DNA of 64,000 bases from the IMG/VR virus record IMGVR_UViG_3300037258_000368, positions 1 through 64,000 of that record, one strand, 5' to 3'. Below the pieces are notes generated by a model. That model was given only the letters and a program-made list of their open reading frames with translations. It did no database searches and had not been told where the DNA came from. This DNA comes from a virus. Below are positions 1-7,262 of this stretch, one piece after another. A program made the position numbers and the translations under genes. The number at the start of each line of letters is the position of its first letter. Positions within the stretch are counted from its first letter, which is position 1.

Positions 1-1261
1 TCTCGCCGGCGGCATCGCCAAGAGCAATATGTTCCACCGCTGACGTTTCAAAGGCAGCGTCGATCCCCAGAGCCACAATCGAACCAAATCCGGTAAACCC
101 CTGTGCTGCCCCCTCGCCAAACGCAACGATCGTGTTCGGCTCATCCAGCAGGATGAAGTCCGCCCCGTTGAGCGTTCCGGTAATTGTGTGGTTCGTCACA
201 TCGTCCTCGACAATGGTCGTGTCGACGACATTCGTGGTCGAGGCATCGAACATCGAGAGGTGATTCAAGGTGCCTGGGCCAACGCCACCGCCGCCGCCGC
301 AGCTTCCGTTCGCCGCCGCGGTAATCAGCCCTTTGCCGTTGGCGGTAATGTTGGCGCACGTGAAGCTCCCGATATCCGAGTTGACCGTCGCCAGAGTGGC
401 GACCTGCGACCCGGATCCAGGGCCAGCCGTCACGTCTCCTGTCAATTGGGTGATCCCGCTGGCCGTCGCCTGAAGCACTCCGGCCGGTGCGGTGATCGTC
501 ACATTATCGATCTTGTAGACCCCGAAAACGCTATCGGTCCCGACCGGGATAGCCGGAGCCGAATCCGATGTCATAAATGTCGGCGCGGTGCCGTTAACCG
601 CCGCAATACCGACCTGCGCTGTCGGGTTCGCGGAGGTTGGCGCCGCGCCTCCTGTGCATCCAGCGCCAGCGTCGGAAAGGCTGGCGCAATTCGGCCGGTT
701 GAACCCGGTGTCACTCAGGTAGGTATAGGCGGTTGCTGTGTTCGGCGCCGGCACCGCGCCCTTCACCGTCTCGGTAAAGACATTGATCCCGATCGTCCCG
801 GTACCGGTGAGCGGGCTGGGCGACACGACAATCGGCCCGATCCCCGTAATGCTGATAGCGCCGCCGCTGCCGCCACCGCACGGAAACAACACCCCATTGA
901 TGCGAAAATTGCAGGTCGGGTCCGGACCGCCGCCAATCCGGTCGACGGTGAACAGCACATTGCCGCTGCCGTCGAAACCTGAGCAGACCTGGCTATAGGC
1001 ATCGTCCGAATATCCGGTCCACTGGCAATTGCCGAGCCCGGAATTGACGATGCCGAGACCGCTCGGCAGTGTGCCGCGCAGCGCATTGTTCTGCGGCATG
1101 ATCCCGGGACCGGGCGATCCACCGGCGTCCATGATGCTGCCGTCAGCGATCCACATCGCCAGATGCTGTTTGCTGACGGCATCGAACTGCTGGACCGTGC
1201 CCTGCGCATGCGCCGCCATGCTGACGAAGAGGATCAGCAAGAACGCGAACCTCGCGATCAC
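1..1261 (-). CDS. Tail fibre-like protein with signal peptide (3' end outside window)
   Basis: The reading frame is open from a GTG start to the left edge, so about 420 N-terminal codons are visible. A strong ribosome site (GGGGGAAGAA) precedes the GTG, which overlaps the stop of the glycine-rich gene as GTGA. The protein begins MIARFAFLLILFVSMAAHAQ, a textbook Sec signal peptide with an AHA-Q cleavage site. The mature part is rich in Gly, Thr, Ser and Ala with spaced cysteines, as in phage fibre or collar proteins. Its last visible part (roughly residues 340-420) has the repetitive LGxxAA/FGxGA flavour of fibre shafts. It probably continues into the frame ending at 63718 on a circular map. 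Receptor binding is inferred from composition and position. Confidence 0.75.
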   Translation of the reverse strand, partial: MIARFAFLLILFVSMAAHAQGTVQQFDAVSKQHLAMWIADGSIMDAGGSPGPGIMPQNNALRGTLPSGLGIVNSGLGNCQWTGYSDDAYSQVCSGFDGSGNVLFTVDRIGGGPDPTCNFRINGVLFPCGGGSGGAISITGIGPIVVSPSPLTGTGTIGINVFTETVKGAVPAPNTATAYTYLSDTGFNRPNCASLSDAGAGCTGGAAPTSANPTAQVGIAAVNGTAPTFMTSDSAPAIPVGTDSVFGVYKIDNVTITAPAGVLQATASGITQLTGDVTAGPGSGSQVATLATVNSDIGSFTCANITANGKGLITAAANGSCGGGGGVGPGTLNHLSMFDASTTNVVDTTIVEDDVTNHTITGTLNGADFILLDEPNTIVAFGEGAAQGFTGFGSIVALGIDAAFETSAVEHIALGDAAGE

Positions 1262-2649
1262 TTCTTCCCCCATCGGGACGGATCGAAAAAGTCGCGGCGC
1301 GCGAGGATGGCATTTCGGCGGAACGCCGCCAACGCAGCCCCGCCGGCCGGGATGATCATCCCTCCCGGCATCACAAACGGCGCCCGGATCGGCATCGGTG
1401 GGGCCACCGTCGCCGATGGCGCCCACATTAATAAAATTATCGCACCCCCGCCCATGCCTTGGACAAAACTAACCGAGCCGCCCGCCGCCGCCTTCCCCAT
1501 TCCGCCGCCGCCGCCGCCGTAATTCCCCCCGTCACCACCTTGACAGGTGACCGTGCCAGATCCGGCGCCATATCGGCCACTACCACCACCCCCACCGCCT
1601 ATCCCGTGTGAAGCGTCAAAATCCGTACCGCTGCCGCCATTCCCACCGCGAGTGTAAACTCCCGGCGTCGTCATGTTGTCGCTACCCGCCCCGCCAGAAT
1701 TACCGGTCCCAGCCTGTCCGTTAGAAGTACCGCCAGAGCCACTCGATCCGTTCCCACCGTTCGTATGCGTCGTCTGGGTGCCGGAGGTCGTATCGCCACC
1801 CTGCGTCCCTCCATCAGCGCCACCGCCTCCTAGACCACCCTGTGCGGTCGTGTTCAGAACGTTCCCGCCGCGCGCGCCTACATTGTGCGGCCCTGCTGCA
1901 CCACCACCGCCCTGTCCACACTGCGGCTGCGAACCACCTGTTCCCGATCCCCCATTCCCACCGTTAAAACCGTGGACAAGCGTGAACGGGACAGGAGGTG
2001 TCCCATTAATAGACCAAGCGCCGAAAGTCCCGCCGGACCCTTGATTAAATCCCGTCGCAGTTCCATCCAATGCGAACCCTGCCTGATAGAAGTTAGAGGC
2101 GCCCGTCGAACTTTCCCATAAAGCAGAAGTTGATGCACTAAAATCAACCGTCCCCGTCACGGCGCCATTCGCCAGCTGCATAAACGACCCGCCGCCGCCG
2201 CCGTCGGCGCCGAACGCCGTAGATCCCTGCGCGCTTATGCCGGAGTTTCCGCCTTTCCCGACTAGATAAACCGTGTTGTTCGCTGGATTCCATGTGGCAT
2301 CAACCGTCCACGGAGACGAACTCCCGGAGGTCAGCGCTACGGAGGTCATCGAGAATGGGAACAGCCACAGCACAATATCCGGGATAGGCTCGTTCGGGTC
2401 CGGGCTCGACCAGACGATCGAACTCCAGTCCTTATAAAGCGGTCGCAATTCTTGGTCGTTCCACGGATCGGGCAGCCAGACGACCTTGCCGTGATCGACG
2501 CCGTATTTTGCTTTGAGGAAGCCGGTGACCCAACCGATCTGCTTCGAGGCGTTGTAGTCGGGCTTCGGCAGGCCGAACATATGCCAGTAGCTCGGCGCCT
2601 GCCCGATGTCGTTGAGAAGGACGATCTGCGTTCTAGGCGCGCGGATCAT
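1258..2649 (-). CDS. Glycine-rich tail fibre-like protein
   Basis: This 463-residue protein starts MIRAPRTQIVLLND, overlapping the preceding stop as ATGA. Residues 1-150 look globular and are rich in Trp and Pro. From about residue 150 to 420 it is strongly glycine-rich with GGNGGSG, GGGGG and GGDGG runs, like glycine-rich domains of phage fibre and appendage proteins. The C-terminus turns basic. There is no signal peptide, unlike both neighbours. It lies in a chain of translationally coupled structural genes, which favours a virion appendage. No enzymatic motif is visible. The ATG at 2649 is preferred over longer in-frame extensions because of the stop-start overlap. Confidence 0.8.
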   Translation of the reverse strand: MIRAPRTQIVLLNDIGQAPSYWHMFGLPKPDYNASKQIGWVTGFLKAKYGVDHGKVVWLPDPWNDQELRPLYKDWSSIVWSSPDPNEPIPDIVLWLFPFSMTSVALTSGSSSPWTVDATWNPANNTVYLVGKGGNSGISAQGSTAFGADGGGGGSFMQLANGAVTGTVDFSASTSALWESSTGASNFYQAGFALDGTATGFNQGSGGTFGAWSINGTPPVPFTLVHGFNGGNGGSGTGGSQPQCGQGGGGAAGPHNVGARGGNVLNTTAQGGLGGGGADGGTQGGDTTSGTQTTHTNGGNGSSGSGGTSNGQAGTGNSGGAGSDNMTTPGVYTRGGNGGSGTDFDASHGIGGGGGGSGRYGAGSGTVTCQGGDGGNYGGGGGGMGKAAAGGSVSFVQGMGGGAIILLMWAPSATVAPPMPIRAPFVMPGGMIIPAGGAALAAFRRNAILARRDFFDPSRWGKK

Positions 2650-3989
2650 GCGCCGTCGCCCAACAGCGTGAACGTAGCGGCCGATCCGGCGTTCGACTTC
2701 ACCGTGATCGAGATGATCGCGTATTGGCCGAAGGTCTTGGTGTAGCTGTGCGGGTTCGCGTTGAACACCGCGCTCGCCCCCGCCGCGATCGTGACCTGCC
2801 CCGATGCCGTCTCCTGCGACACGGCGATGTTGCACCCGGTCGGCAGGCTGTTCGGCACGGTGTACGTCGCTGCCGAGGCGCCGGTCGCCAGGATCATCGT
2901 CCCGCAATCGGTCGCCGCAAACGTGTAGGCGCTGCTGCCGGTCCCGCTCTGCGAGGTTACGGTGCCAAGCACCTCACCAAAGGTCTGCGCCCCCGAAAAG
3001 GTATTCGTGCCGTTCAGCAGCGGGATCGTCGCGCCGCTCGTGCCGACCGCTTTCCCGTTGAGGGTCGTGCATGTGACGTTGGGCGTCGAGAATGTGCAGT
3101 CGCCGCCCAACGTGATCCCGGTGAACGAATTTGAGCTGTTGATCTGTATCTGCCCCGATGAACCGCCCGGCTTTGCCTTTGAATTGAGCGCGGCCATCGA
3201 ACCGATCGGCGACAGATCGACCACGTAGGTGCCCCCGCCTCCGTTCGTCGAGAGCACCTGGCCGAACACCGCGACCGCGGTCGGCACCGTTGACCCTGCA
3301 TCGTGGCAGTCGCCGGCCGTGGTAGTCGAGACGATCACAAAATCGCCGGCCGTGGTCGCCCCGTCGAAAACGCACGAAGCCTGTCCGGATATAGCGACAG
3401 AGGCATTCCCCGTCGTCCCGCAACTCGTTCCCGTGACGCCGGAGACGCAGATGCCTATCACCGAGCTGGTATCCGTCGTAGCGGCTTTCTTAACCGTCGC
3501 CCCCGTCGTGTAGACCACGAGCTTGCCGGCGGCGGTCCCGGTCGCCCCCTCGTTGACCAGCGTCTCGATCAGCGAGCTGGTGTTGAGCGTCACAGCCCCA
3601 CTGCTCGTCGAGATTGGCGTGCCGTTGACCATGAATGTCCCGGAGATATTCACGTCTCCGGTAGACGCAGAGCCGGTCGGTGCCCCCGATGTCAAACTCG
3701 GGGCCGTCACCGCGCCACCCAAAGCTAAAGCCGCCGATCCGGCGCTCGTTGCAATGGCCTGCTGCGCAGCCGAGGTCGAGTTCGCCCCGTCCGTCGACAT
3801 GCCGGAACCCGCACTGCAGGGCGCCCCGGCATCGACCAGCTGGCCGAATAGCGTTCCTGCGGCAAGGCAATGCCCAGCGGTGACCGGCGGAATTTCCCAG
3901 AGTTGCGACGGCGGGAGCTGCGCGCGCGCCAAGCCGGCGCCGAATAAACCAAGCACGAGGACCGCGACGAATAGAGAGCGCGCGCGCAT
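2646..3989 (-). CDS. Exported fibre-like structural protein
   Basis: This 447-residue protein begins MRARSLFVAVLVLGLFGAG and continues LARAQ, a clear Sec signal peptide. The rest is Ala/Thr/Ser/Gly-rich beta-type sequence with cysteines at roughly even spacing (for example SCGTT, SCVF, DCTF, TCTT, DCGT), compatible with disulfides. The start overlaps the upstream stop as TGATG and the stop overlaps the next start as ATGA, so it belongs to the same late transcript. The repeated short beta segments fit a fibre or appendage. Why a virion protein should carry an export signal is unclear. The assignment as fibre is an inference. Confidence 0.75.
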   Translation of the reverse strand: MRARSLFVAVLVLGLFGAGLARAQLPPSQLWEIPPVTAGHCLAAGTLFGQLVDAGAPCSAGSGMSTDGANSTSAAQQAIATSAGSAALALGGAVTAPSLTSGAPTGSASTGDVNISGTFMVNGTPISTSSGAVTLNTSSLIETLVNEGATGTAAGKLVVYTTGATVKKAATTDTSSVIGICVSGVTGTSCGTTGNASVAISGQASCVFDGATTAGDFVIVSTTTAGDCHDAGSTVPTAVAVFGQVLSTNGGGGTYVVDLSPIGSMAALNSKAKPGGSSGQIQINSSNSFTGITLGGDCTFSTPNVTCTTLNGKAVGTSGATIPLLNGTNTFSGAQTFGEVLGTVTSQSGTGSSAYTFAATDCGTMILATGASAATYTVPNSLPTGCNIAVSQETASGQVTIAAGASAVFNANPHSYTKTFGQYAIISITVKSNAGSAATFTLLGDGA

Positions 3990-4654
3990 CACGGCGTGTC
4001 CTCCTGGATCTCGATCGTGATGTCGAAAACTGCGCCGGTCGGGAGCGCCGCTCCGTTCATGTTGAGATACACAAACTCCGCGATGCCGCGCAGCACCGCC
4101 GCATTGATATCCAGTTCCCACACGAGTGGGGTGACGCCGAGTCCGGTGCCGTCGGCGCTGAGACACACATGCCCCGCCGCACCAATGCCGCCCACTTGTG
4201 CCCCAAGGCTGTCGGGGTTGGCCGTGCCGATCGTGGAGACCACTGCGGCGGCCGCAGGGTAAGCCGTGTCGGTTGCGAACGCGGCAAGCGCGGTGCGCAC
4301 AAGGTTCGTCGTGTCGGCGGCCGAGCGGCGGATCAGCTGCACCGGCATGTTGCCGGCTGCGGTCGCGACGCCCGTCAGGATGATCCTGCGGATACGTAGG
4401 GTCTTTCCGGCCGCGCCCTGGATTTCGAGGATATCGGTCGGTGTCGCGACTGGCGTGTAGCCGAGGACAGCGTAGCGGTATGTCGGCTTTACGCCTTCGG
4501 CTTGCACCGGCAGCGCGACAAGGCCCGGCGCGAGCGGGAATTTGACGCCGTTTTCATCGGCGAGAACCACGGTCGCGGCTTGGTTCGGGCCGACCGCGTT
4601 GATGTCCATACCAATCGGATTGCCGTCCCGGTCGGTGATCGCAAGAGCGCCCAT
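3989..4654 (-). CDS. Hypothetical structural protein in tail module
   Basis: The 221-residue product starts MGALAITDRDGNPIG and is mostly predicted beta strand, rich in Ala and Val, with no signal peptide. It sits between exported fibre-like genes and is coupled by a TGATG overlap to the gene downstream. A segment around residues 80-110 (AAGKTLRIRRIIL) begins a likely beta-sandwich seen in small appendage proteins. I do not recognise the family. A structural role is inferred from position only. Confidence 0.7.
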   Translation of the reverse strand: MGALAITDRDGNPIGMDINAVGPNQAATVVLADENGVKFPLAPGLVALPVQAEGVKPTYRYAVLGYTPVATPTDILEIQGAAGKTLRIRRIILTGVATAAGNMPVQLIRRSAADTTNLVRTALAAFATDTAYPAAAAVVSTIGTANPDSLGAQVGGIGAAGHVCLSADGTGLGVTPLVWELDINAAVLRGIAEFVYLNMNGAALPTGAVFDITIEIQEDTP

Positions 4655-4670
4655 AGGTCAGGTTTCCCAA

Positions 4671-4835
4671 TCAGGAGGCGACGAGCGGCGATTGCGGGAC
4701 TCCGGTCAGGACGAGGAGACCCCAAGGCGTGAACTGGCTCGGCGTGTTGGCGACCAATCCGGGCAGGTTGATTTGCGGAAAGCCGAAGATCCCCGGCGAC
4801 AGTTGCGGGCTCGGCGTCAAGCGGCCGCGGTTCAA
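4671..4835 (-). CDS. Small hypothetical protein with TTG start
   Basis: A 54-codon frame uses a TTG start preceded by GAGGAG four bases upstream and overlapping the previous stop as TTGA. The peptide is proline-rich (LTPSPQLSPGIFGFPQINLP) and hydrophobic in its second half, without a clear membrane helix. The stop-start overlap and ribosome site argue for translation although the gene is short and begins with a rare start codon. Function is unknown; location suggests a minor virion or assembly component. Confidence 0.55.
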   Translation of the reverse strand: MNRGRLTPSPQLSPGIFGFPQINLPGLVANTPSQFTPWGLLVLTGVPQSPLVAS

Positions 4836-5191
4836 AGGCTCTCCTCGTCCGAAATCCGCTCGTGATGTGCGCCGACTTCGTGGTCGAAAAGGGCGACCCT
4901 GCTACCGGCCTTCAGGAGGAAGCCTTCATAGAGGCTATCGACGCGCGTCTTGTAGAAGCGCTTCTCACCATAATCGGCGGGATCGGCTGGCTTGGGCGGG
5001 GCGCCCGGCGCCGCTCCGGGCGAGGCGCCTGTCCCATCGGCCGGATTGCTGCCGGCGTTGATGCGCTCGATATGCGTCGCGGTATCGTACGGGTGCCGCG
5101 TCGGCGCCTCGACCGTCGTCGGGCGCCGGCTGCGCGCGTCCATTGACGTTGCCCGTTTCAGGTTTACCGAGTCTTCGATTTCAGCAGTCAT
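4832..5191 (-). CDS. Hypothetical protein, disordered N-terminal half
   Basis: The 119-residue protein starts MTAEIEDSVNLKRA, overlapping the upstream gene by 11 bases, with GAGG nine bases before the ATG. The first 70 residues are charged and Pro/Ala-rich, likely disordered. The last 45 residues (RFYKTRVDSLYEGFLLKAGS to VALFDHEVG) look folded and resemble short beta-type head or tail accessory proteins. A longer frame start at 5290 exists but lies inside the previous gene. No family recognised. Confidence 0.7.
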   Translation of the reverse strand: MTAEIEDSVNLKRATSMDARSRRPTTVEAPTRHPYDTATHIERINAGSNPADGTGASPGAAPGAPPKPADPADYGEKRFYKTRVDSLYEGFLLKAGSRVALFDHEVGAHHERISDEESL

Positions 5192-5477
5192 CGGCCATAT
5201 CCTCGATGGTCTCGATTTGCAATTCGACCCGGCAGGAGGGACCGCCCGGGCCGTCTCTTGTTTCGCGGTCGGTGACACGGCATCGCGCAACGATGTCGAG
5301 GCAATCGCCCCTCTCGCAGTCCGCGATATCCAGATGCAGCTTCGCGAGTTCGACGTGCGTCAGGCAGATGCGCAGGCCGTAAGGGAAATCCGGCTTGTCC
5401 GACATCTTGATCGGCTGCACCGCGTCGAATTTCTCCTCATCGTCGAGTTCCATCGACACGGGTTTGCTGAAGGCCAT
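5181..5477 (-). CDS. Small acidic hypothetical protein
   Basis: The 98-residue product starts MAFSKPVSMELDDEEKFDAV with GGAG eight bases upstream. It contains three cysteines in its second half (ICLTH, DCERGDC, ARCRV), and the end ETIEDMADDC overlaps the next start. Sequence such as FPYGLRICLTHVELAKLHLD suggests a compact alpha/beta fold. It may be a small tail or head accessory protein. I do not recognise it. Confidence 0.65.
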   Translation of the reverse strand: MAFSKPVSMELDDEEKFDAVQPIKMSDKPDFPYGLRICLTHVELAKLHLDIADCERGDCLDIVARCRVTDRETRDGPGGPSCRVELQIETIEDMADDC

Positions 5478-5499
5478 CGGCCGTCTCCACAAATGCGAA

Positions 5500-5519
5500 G
5501 GGCGCCCCGAAGGGCGCCC
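5500..5519 (-). terminator. GC-rich hairpin with TTCG loop
   Basis: On the minus strand GGGCGCCC, a TTCG tetraloop and GGGCGCCC form an 8-bp stem just downstream of the gene ending at 5526. Only short T-rich sequence follows, so it could be a weak terminator or an RNA-stabilising hairpin rather than a full intrinsic terminator. Confidence 0.45.
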
Positions 5520-5525
5520 CAATAA

Positions 5526-5957
5526 TCAGGCACCAGCGGCCATCGGTGCAGCAGCGGGAGCGCCGGCGGCGGGCATCGCCGGCACGGGTGCGGCGACAGG
5601 TGCGGGAGCGGGAGGACCGCCGGCAGCGGCGGCGGGCGCAGCGGCGGCGGCAGCGCCCTGCATCGCGGCCATCTCGGCCATGTGGCGCTGCTCCATGTTG
5701 CGGAGCTCCTCGCGCTGGCCGCCGTGCATGTCGCGGCGCGCGTCCTCGTGACGTTTCGCCGTGTTCGCACGCTCGGTGTGATGGCGCGCGATCATCTCCT
5801 TGCTGGGATCGGCGGCGGGCTTATCGCCTTCGGCCTTTGCCTCGGATTTCGATTCGGTGTGCTCTTCCTTGGACGAGCCCTCGGAACCTTCCTTTTTGTC
5901 GTCATACATCCCGCCATGGCGGGGCTTTTTGGTCTCGGGCTTTTTCTCTTCGGCCAT
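5526..5957 (-). CDS. Charged/alanine-rich protein with HGGMYD motif
   Basis: The 143-residue protein starts MAEEKKPETKKPRHGGMYDD. A GGGAG ribosome site lies eight bases before the ATG. Residues 20-60 are Lys/Glu/Ser-rich and residues 60-95 are likely helical coiled coil (RHEDARRDMHGGQREELR). The last 45 residues are almost only Ala, Pro and Gly. The HGGMYD segment recurs in three other virion-module proteins here. Composition suggests a flexible minor head or scaffold-like component. Exact role unknown. Confidence 0.7.
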   Translation of the reverse strand: MAEEKKPETKKPRHGGMYDDKKEGSEGSSKEEHTESKSEAKAEGDKPAADPSKEMIARHHTERANTAKRHEDARRDMHGGQREELRNMEQRHMAEMAAMQGAAAAAAPAAAAGGPPAPAPVAAPVPAMPAAGAPAAAPMAAGA

Positions 5958-6096
5958 TCGATTTGCTCCCTAGTAGAATTGCCGCGCGGCGGCAGCGATG
6001 ATGGATCAGCCGCTCATGCGGGTCGCGCTTTAGCGAGATAGAGCGTGCCGCGTCTCGGGGTGGGCCTAGCTGTCGCCGCAAAGGAGGATGAGAGGG

Positions 6097-6339
6097 ATGG
6101 GTGAAAAAAAGAGGCGAGTGCAACTCGGGCCAACCGGACAATTCCCCGGCGGAATGATCCGGCAGGATGATCAGGGTAGCATCAACATCGCTATTTCCGA
6201 TATGGACAGCCACGGCAACATCCATATCGATTTCGGCACGCCGGTCGCATGGGTTGCGCTTCCAGCGGAGCAGGCCATAAACCTTGCTCGGCTGCTCTTG
6301 CGCAAGGCTGGCGCGAAGAGTGTGGAGATCACGCTGTGA
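6097..6339 (+). CDS. Small hypothetical protein on opposite strand (cargo gene)
   Basis: The 80-residue product starts MGEKKRRVQLGPTGQFPGG. AGGAGG lies nine bases before the ATG at 6097, which favours this start over the ATG at 6088. The core (INIAISDMDSHGNIHIDFG) is beta-rich, and the C-terminal helix (AEQAINLARLLLRKAGAKSV) resembles short phage housekeeping proteins. It is plus strand inside a minus-strand late block and overlaps the next plus gene by one base (TGATG), so the two form a small independent unit. Function unknown. Confidence 0.75.
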   Translation: MGEKKRRVQLGPTGQFPGGMIRQDDQGSINIAISDMDSHGNIHIDFGTPVAWVALPAEQAINLARLLLRKAGAKSVEITL

Positions 6340-6569
6340 TGGATCAGCTTCGGCACGACAGCGCGGCCTCGATGGAGGTCCGTTTTCTCCTTACGTCAAA
6401 CGGCAGAGGCGGACAGCGGGAGATTACCCGTGCCGGATGGTACGTCGTGCGCACCTGCACCTGCCATAATGGCCACGCGATTACGGAGCCGTTCGATAAT
6501 CGTGAGCGCGCGGCCCAGGCGCTTGCGGTGCTCGACGATGACGCGCGGCGCTACGCGATCCGCTCGTAA
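6339..6569 (+). CDS. Small hypothetical protein, second gene of plus-strand pair
   Basis: The 76-residue protein starts MDQLRHDSAASMEVRFLL, coupled to the upstream stop by TGATG. It contains a CTCHNGH segment and a C-terminal helix (ERAAQALAVLDDDARRYAIR). It overlaps the 3' end of the convergent minus gene by about 19 bases. It is probably a cargo gene expressed apart from the late structural transcript. No family recognised. Confidence 0.7.
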   Translation: MDQLRHDSAASMEVRFLLTSNGRGGQREITRAGWYVVRTCTCHNGHAITEPFDNRERAAQALAVLDDDARRYAIRS

Positions 6570-6829
6570 CCGTCCTCGAACTGGCTGCGGGGCGAGATCG
6601 AGCGGTAGCCATCCGGTTTGTAGATCACGAGATAGTCGTCCACGACGGGCATATAGCGGCGCACTACGTCGTGATCGACCGTGATCGGTCCGAAATCCTC
6701 AAAGAGGAGCATCGCGCTACCATCGGCCTGCGGCGCGACGCCGGCAATCTTCAGCGCCCAGACCTCTTTGTGCGAGCGATAGCGCGGCGGTTCCGCTTCC
6801 TTGCCATCCGAGGTCGGAAATAGCGGCAT
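6551..6829 (-). CDS. Hypothetical protein
   Basis: The 92-residue protein starts MPLFPTSDGKEAEPPRYRSH, with the ATG overlapping the upstream stop as TGATG. The sequence KEVWALKIAGVAP, then a conserved-looking stretch near FGPITVDHDVVRRYMPVVDDY, suggests a small alpha/beta domain. Phages often carry proteins of this style near capsid genes, but I cannot name the family. The longer in-frame region upstream is a shadow of neighbouring genes. Confidence 0.7.
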   Translation of the reverse strand: MPLFPTSDGKEAEPPRYRSHKEVWALKIAGVAPQADGSAMLLFEDFGPITVDHDVVRRYMPVVDDYLVIYKPDGYRSISPRSQFEDGYERIA

Positions 6830-7077
6830 CAGTCGTACATCCCCCCGTGGCGCTTCTTGCCTGCGGCCATCGCATTGAGAGCGAAATTGGCTTCCTTGCC
6901 GAGTGTGCCGCCGGCGTGTTTTTTCTGCGCGGCGTACTCGCGCGTCGTCTCGCCGGCGGCCGTCGCCTTTGCGGCAAACCGGCCCGGGTGCTCGGCTGCG
7001 CCAGCTTTGATCCAGCCCTTTGACTTTGCCATGCCGGTGCTCCGCGATGCGAGATCGGCGAGGGTGGCGCTCGCCAT
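6829..7077 (-). CDS. Small basic KGWIK-type phage protein ending HGGMYD
   Basis: The frame encodes 82 residues from the ATG at 7077, which overlaps the preceding stop as TGATG. An internal ATG at 7032 (MAKSKGWIKAG) has a good GGAG site and gives 67 residues. The sequence GWIKAGAAEHPGRFAAKATA resembles a widespread small phage protein type with a KGWI..AI.HPGAL signature, which favours the shorter start. The protein is basic, Ala/Lys/Gly-rich and ends KKRHGGMYD, sharing its tail with the next gene. Function unknown; a virion or DNA-condensing role is possible. Confidence 0.7.
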   Translation of the reverse strand: MASATLADLASRSTGMAKSKGWIKAGAAEHPGRFAAKATAAGETTREYAAQKKHAGGTLGKEANFALNAMAAGKKRHGGMYD

Positions 7078-7262
7078 CAGTCGTAGAAGCCGCCGTGCTT
7101 CTTGCGCACCGGCTTACCGTCCTTGACGGTCGCCGGCAATTTGCCACCCGGATCGGCGCCCGCGAACTCTTTGCCTACAGCTTGGCTCACGCCGCCGACA
7201 CCGCCCTTCTTGGCGGCGGCGGCGAACATAAGCCTGCGCTGCGCTTCCGAAACTGCGGGCAT
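7077..7262 (-). CDS. Small DUF3008-like protein ending HGGFYD
   Basis: The 61-residue protein starts MPAVSEAQRRLMFAAAAKKG, which matches the start of the DUF3008 type of small phage proteins (MPAxSxAQRRLM). It ends PVRKKHGGFYD. The stop overlaps the next start and the ATG abuts the upstream stop. It is basic and likely helical at the N-terminus. The shared C-terminus with the neighbouring gene suggests both bind the same virion partner. No biochemical function is known to me. Confidence 0.75.
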   Translation of the reverse strand: MPAVSEAQRRLMFAAAAKKGGVGGVSQAVGKEFAGADPGGKLPATVKDGKPVRKKHGGFYD

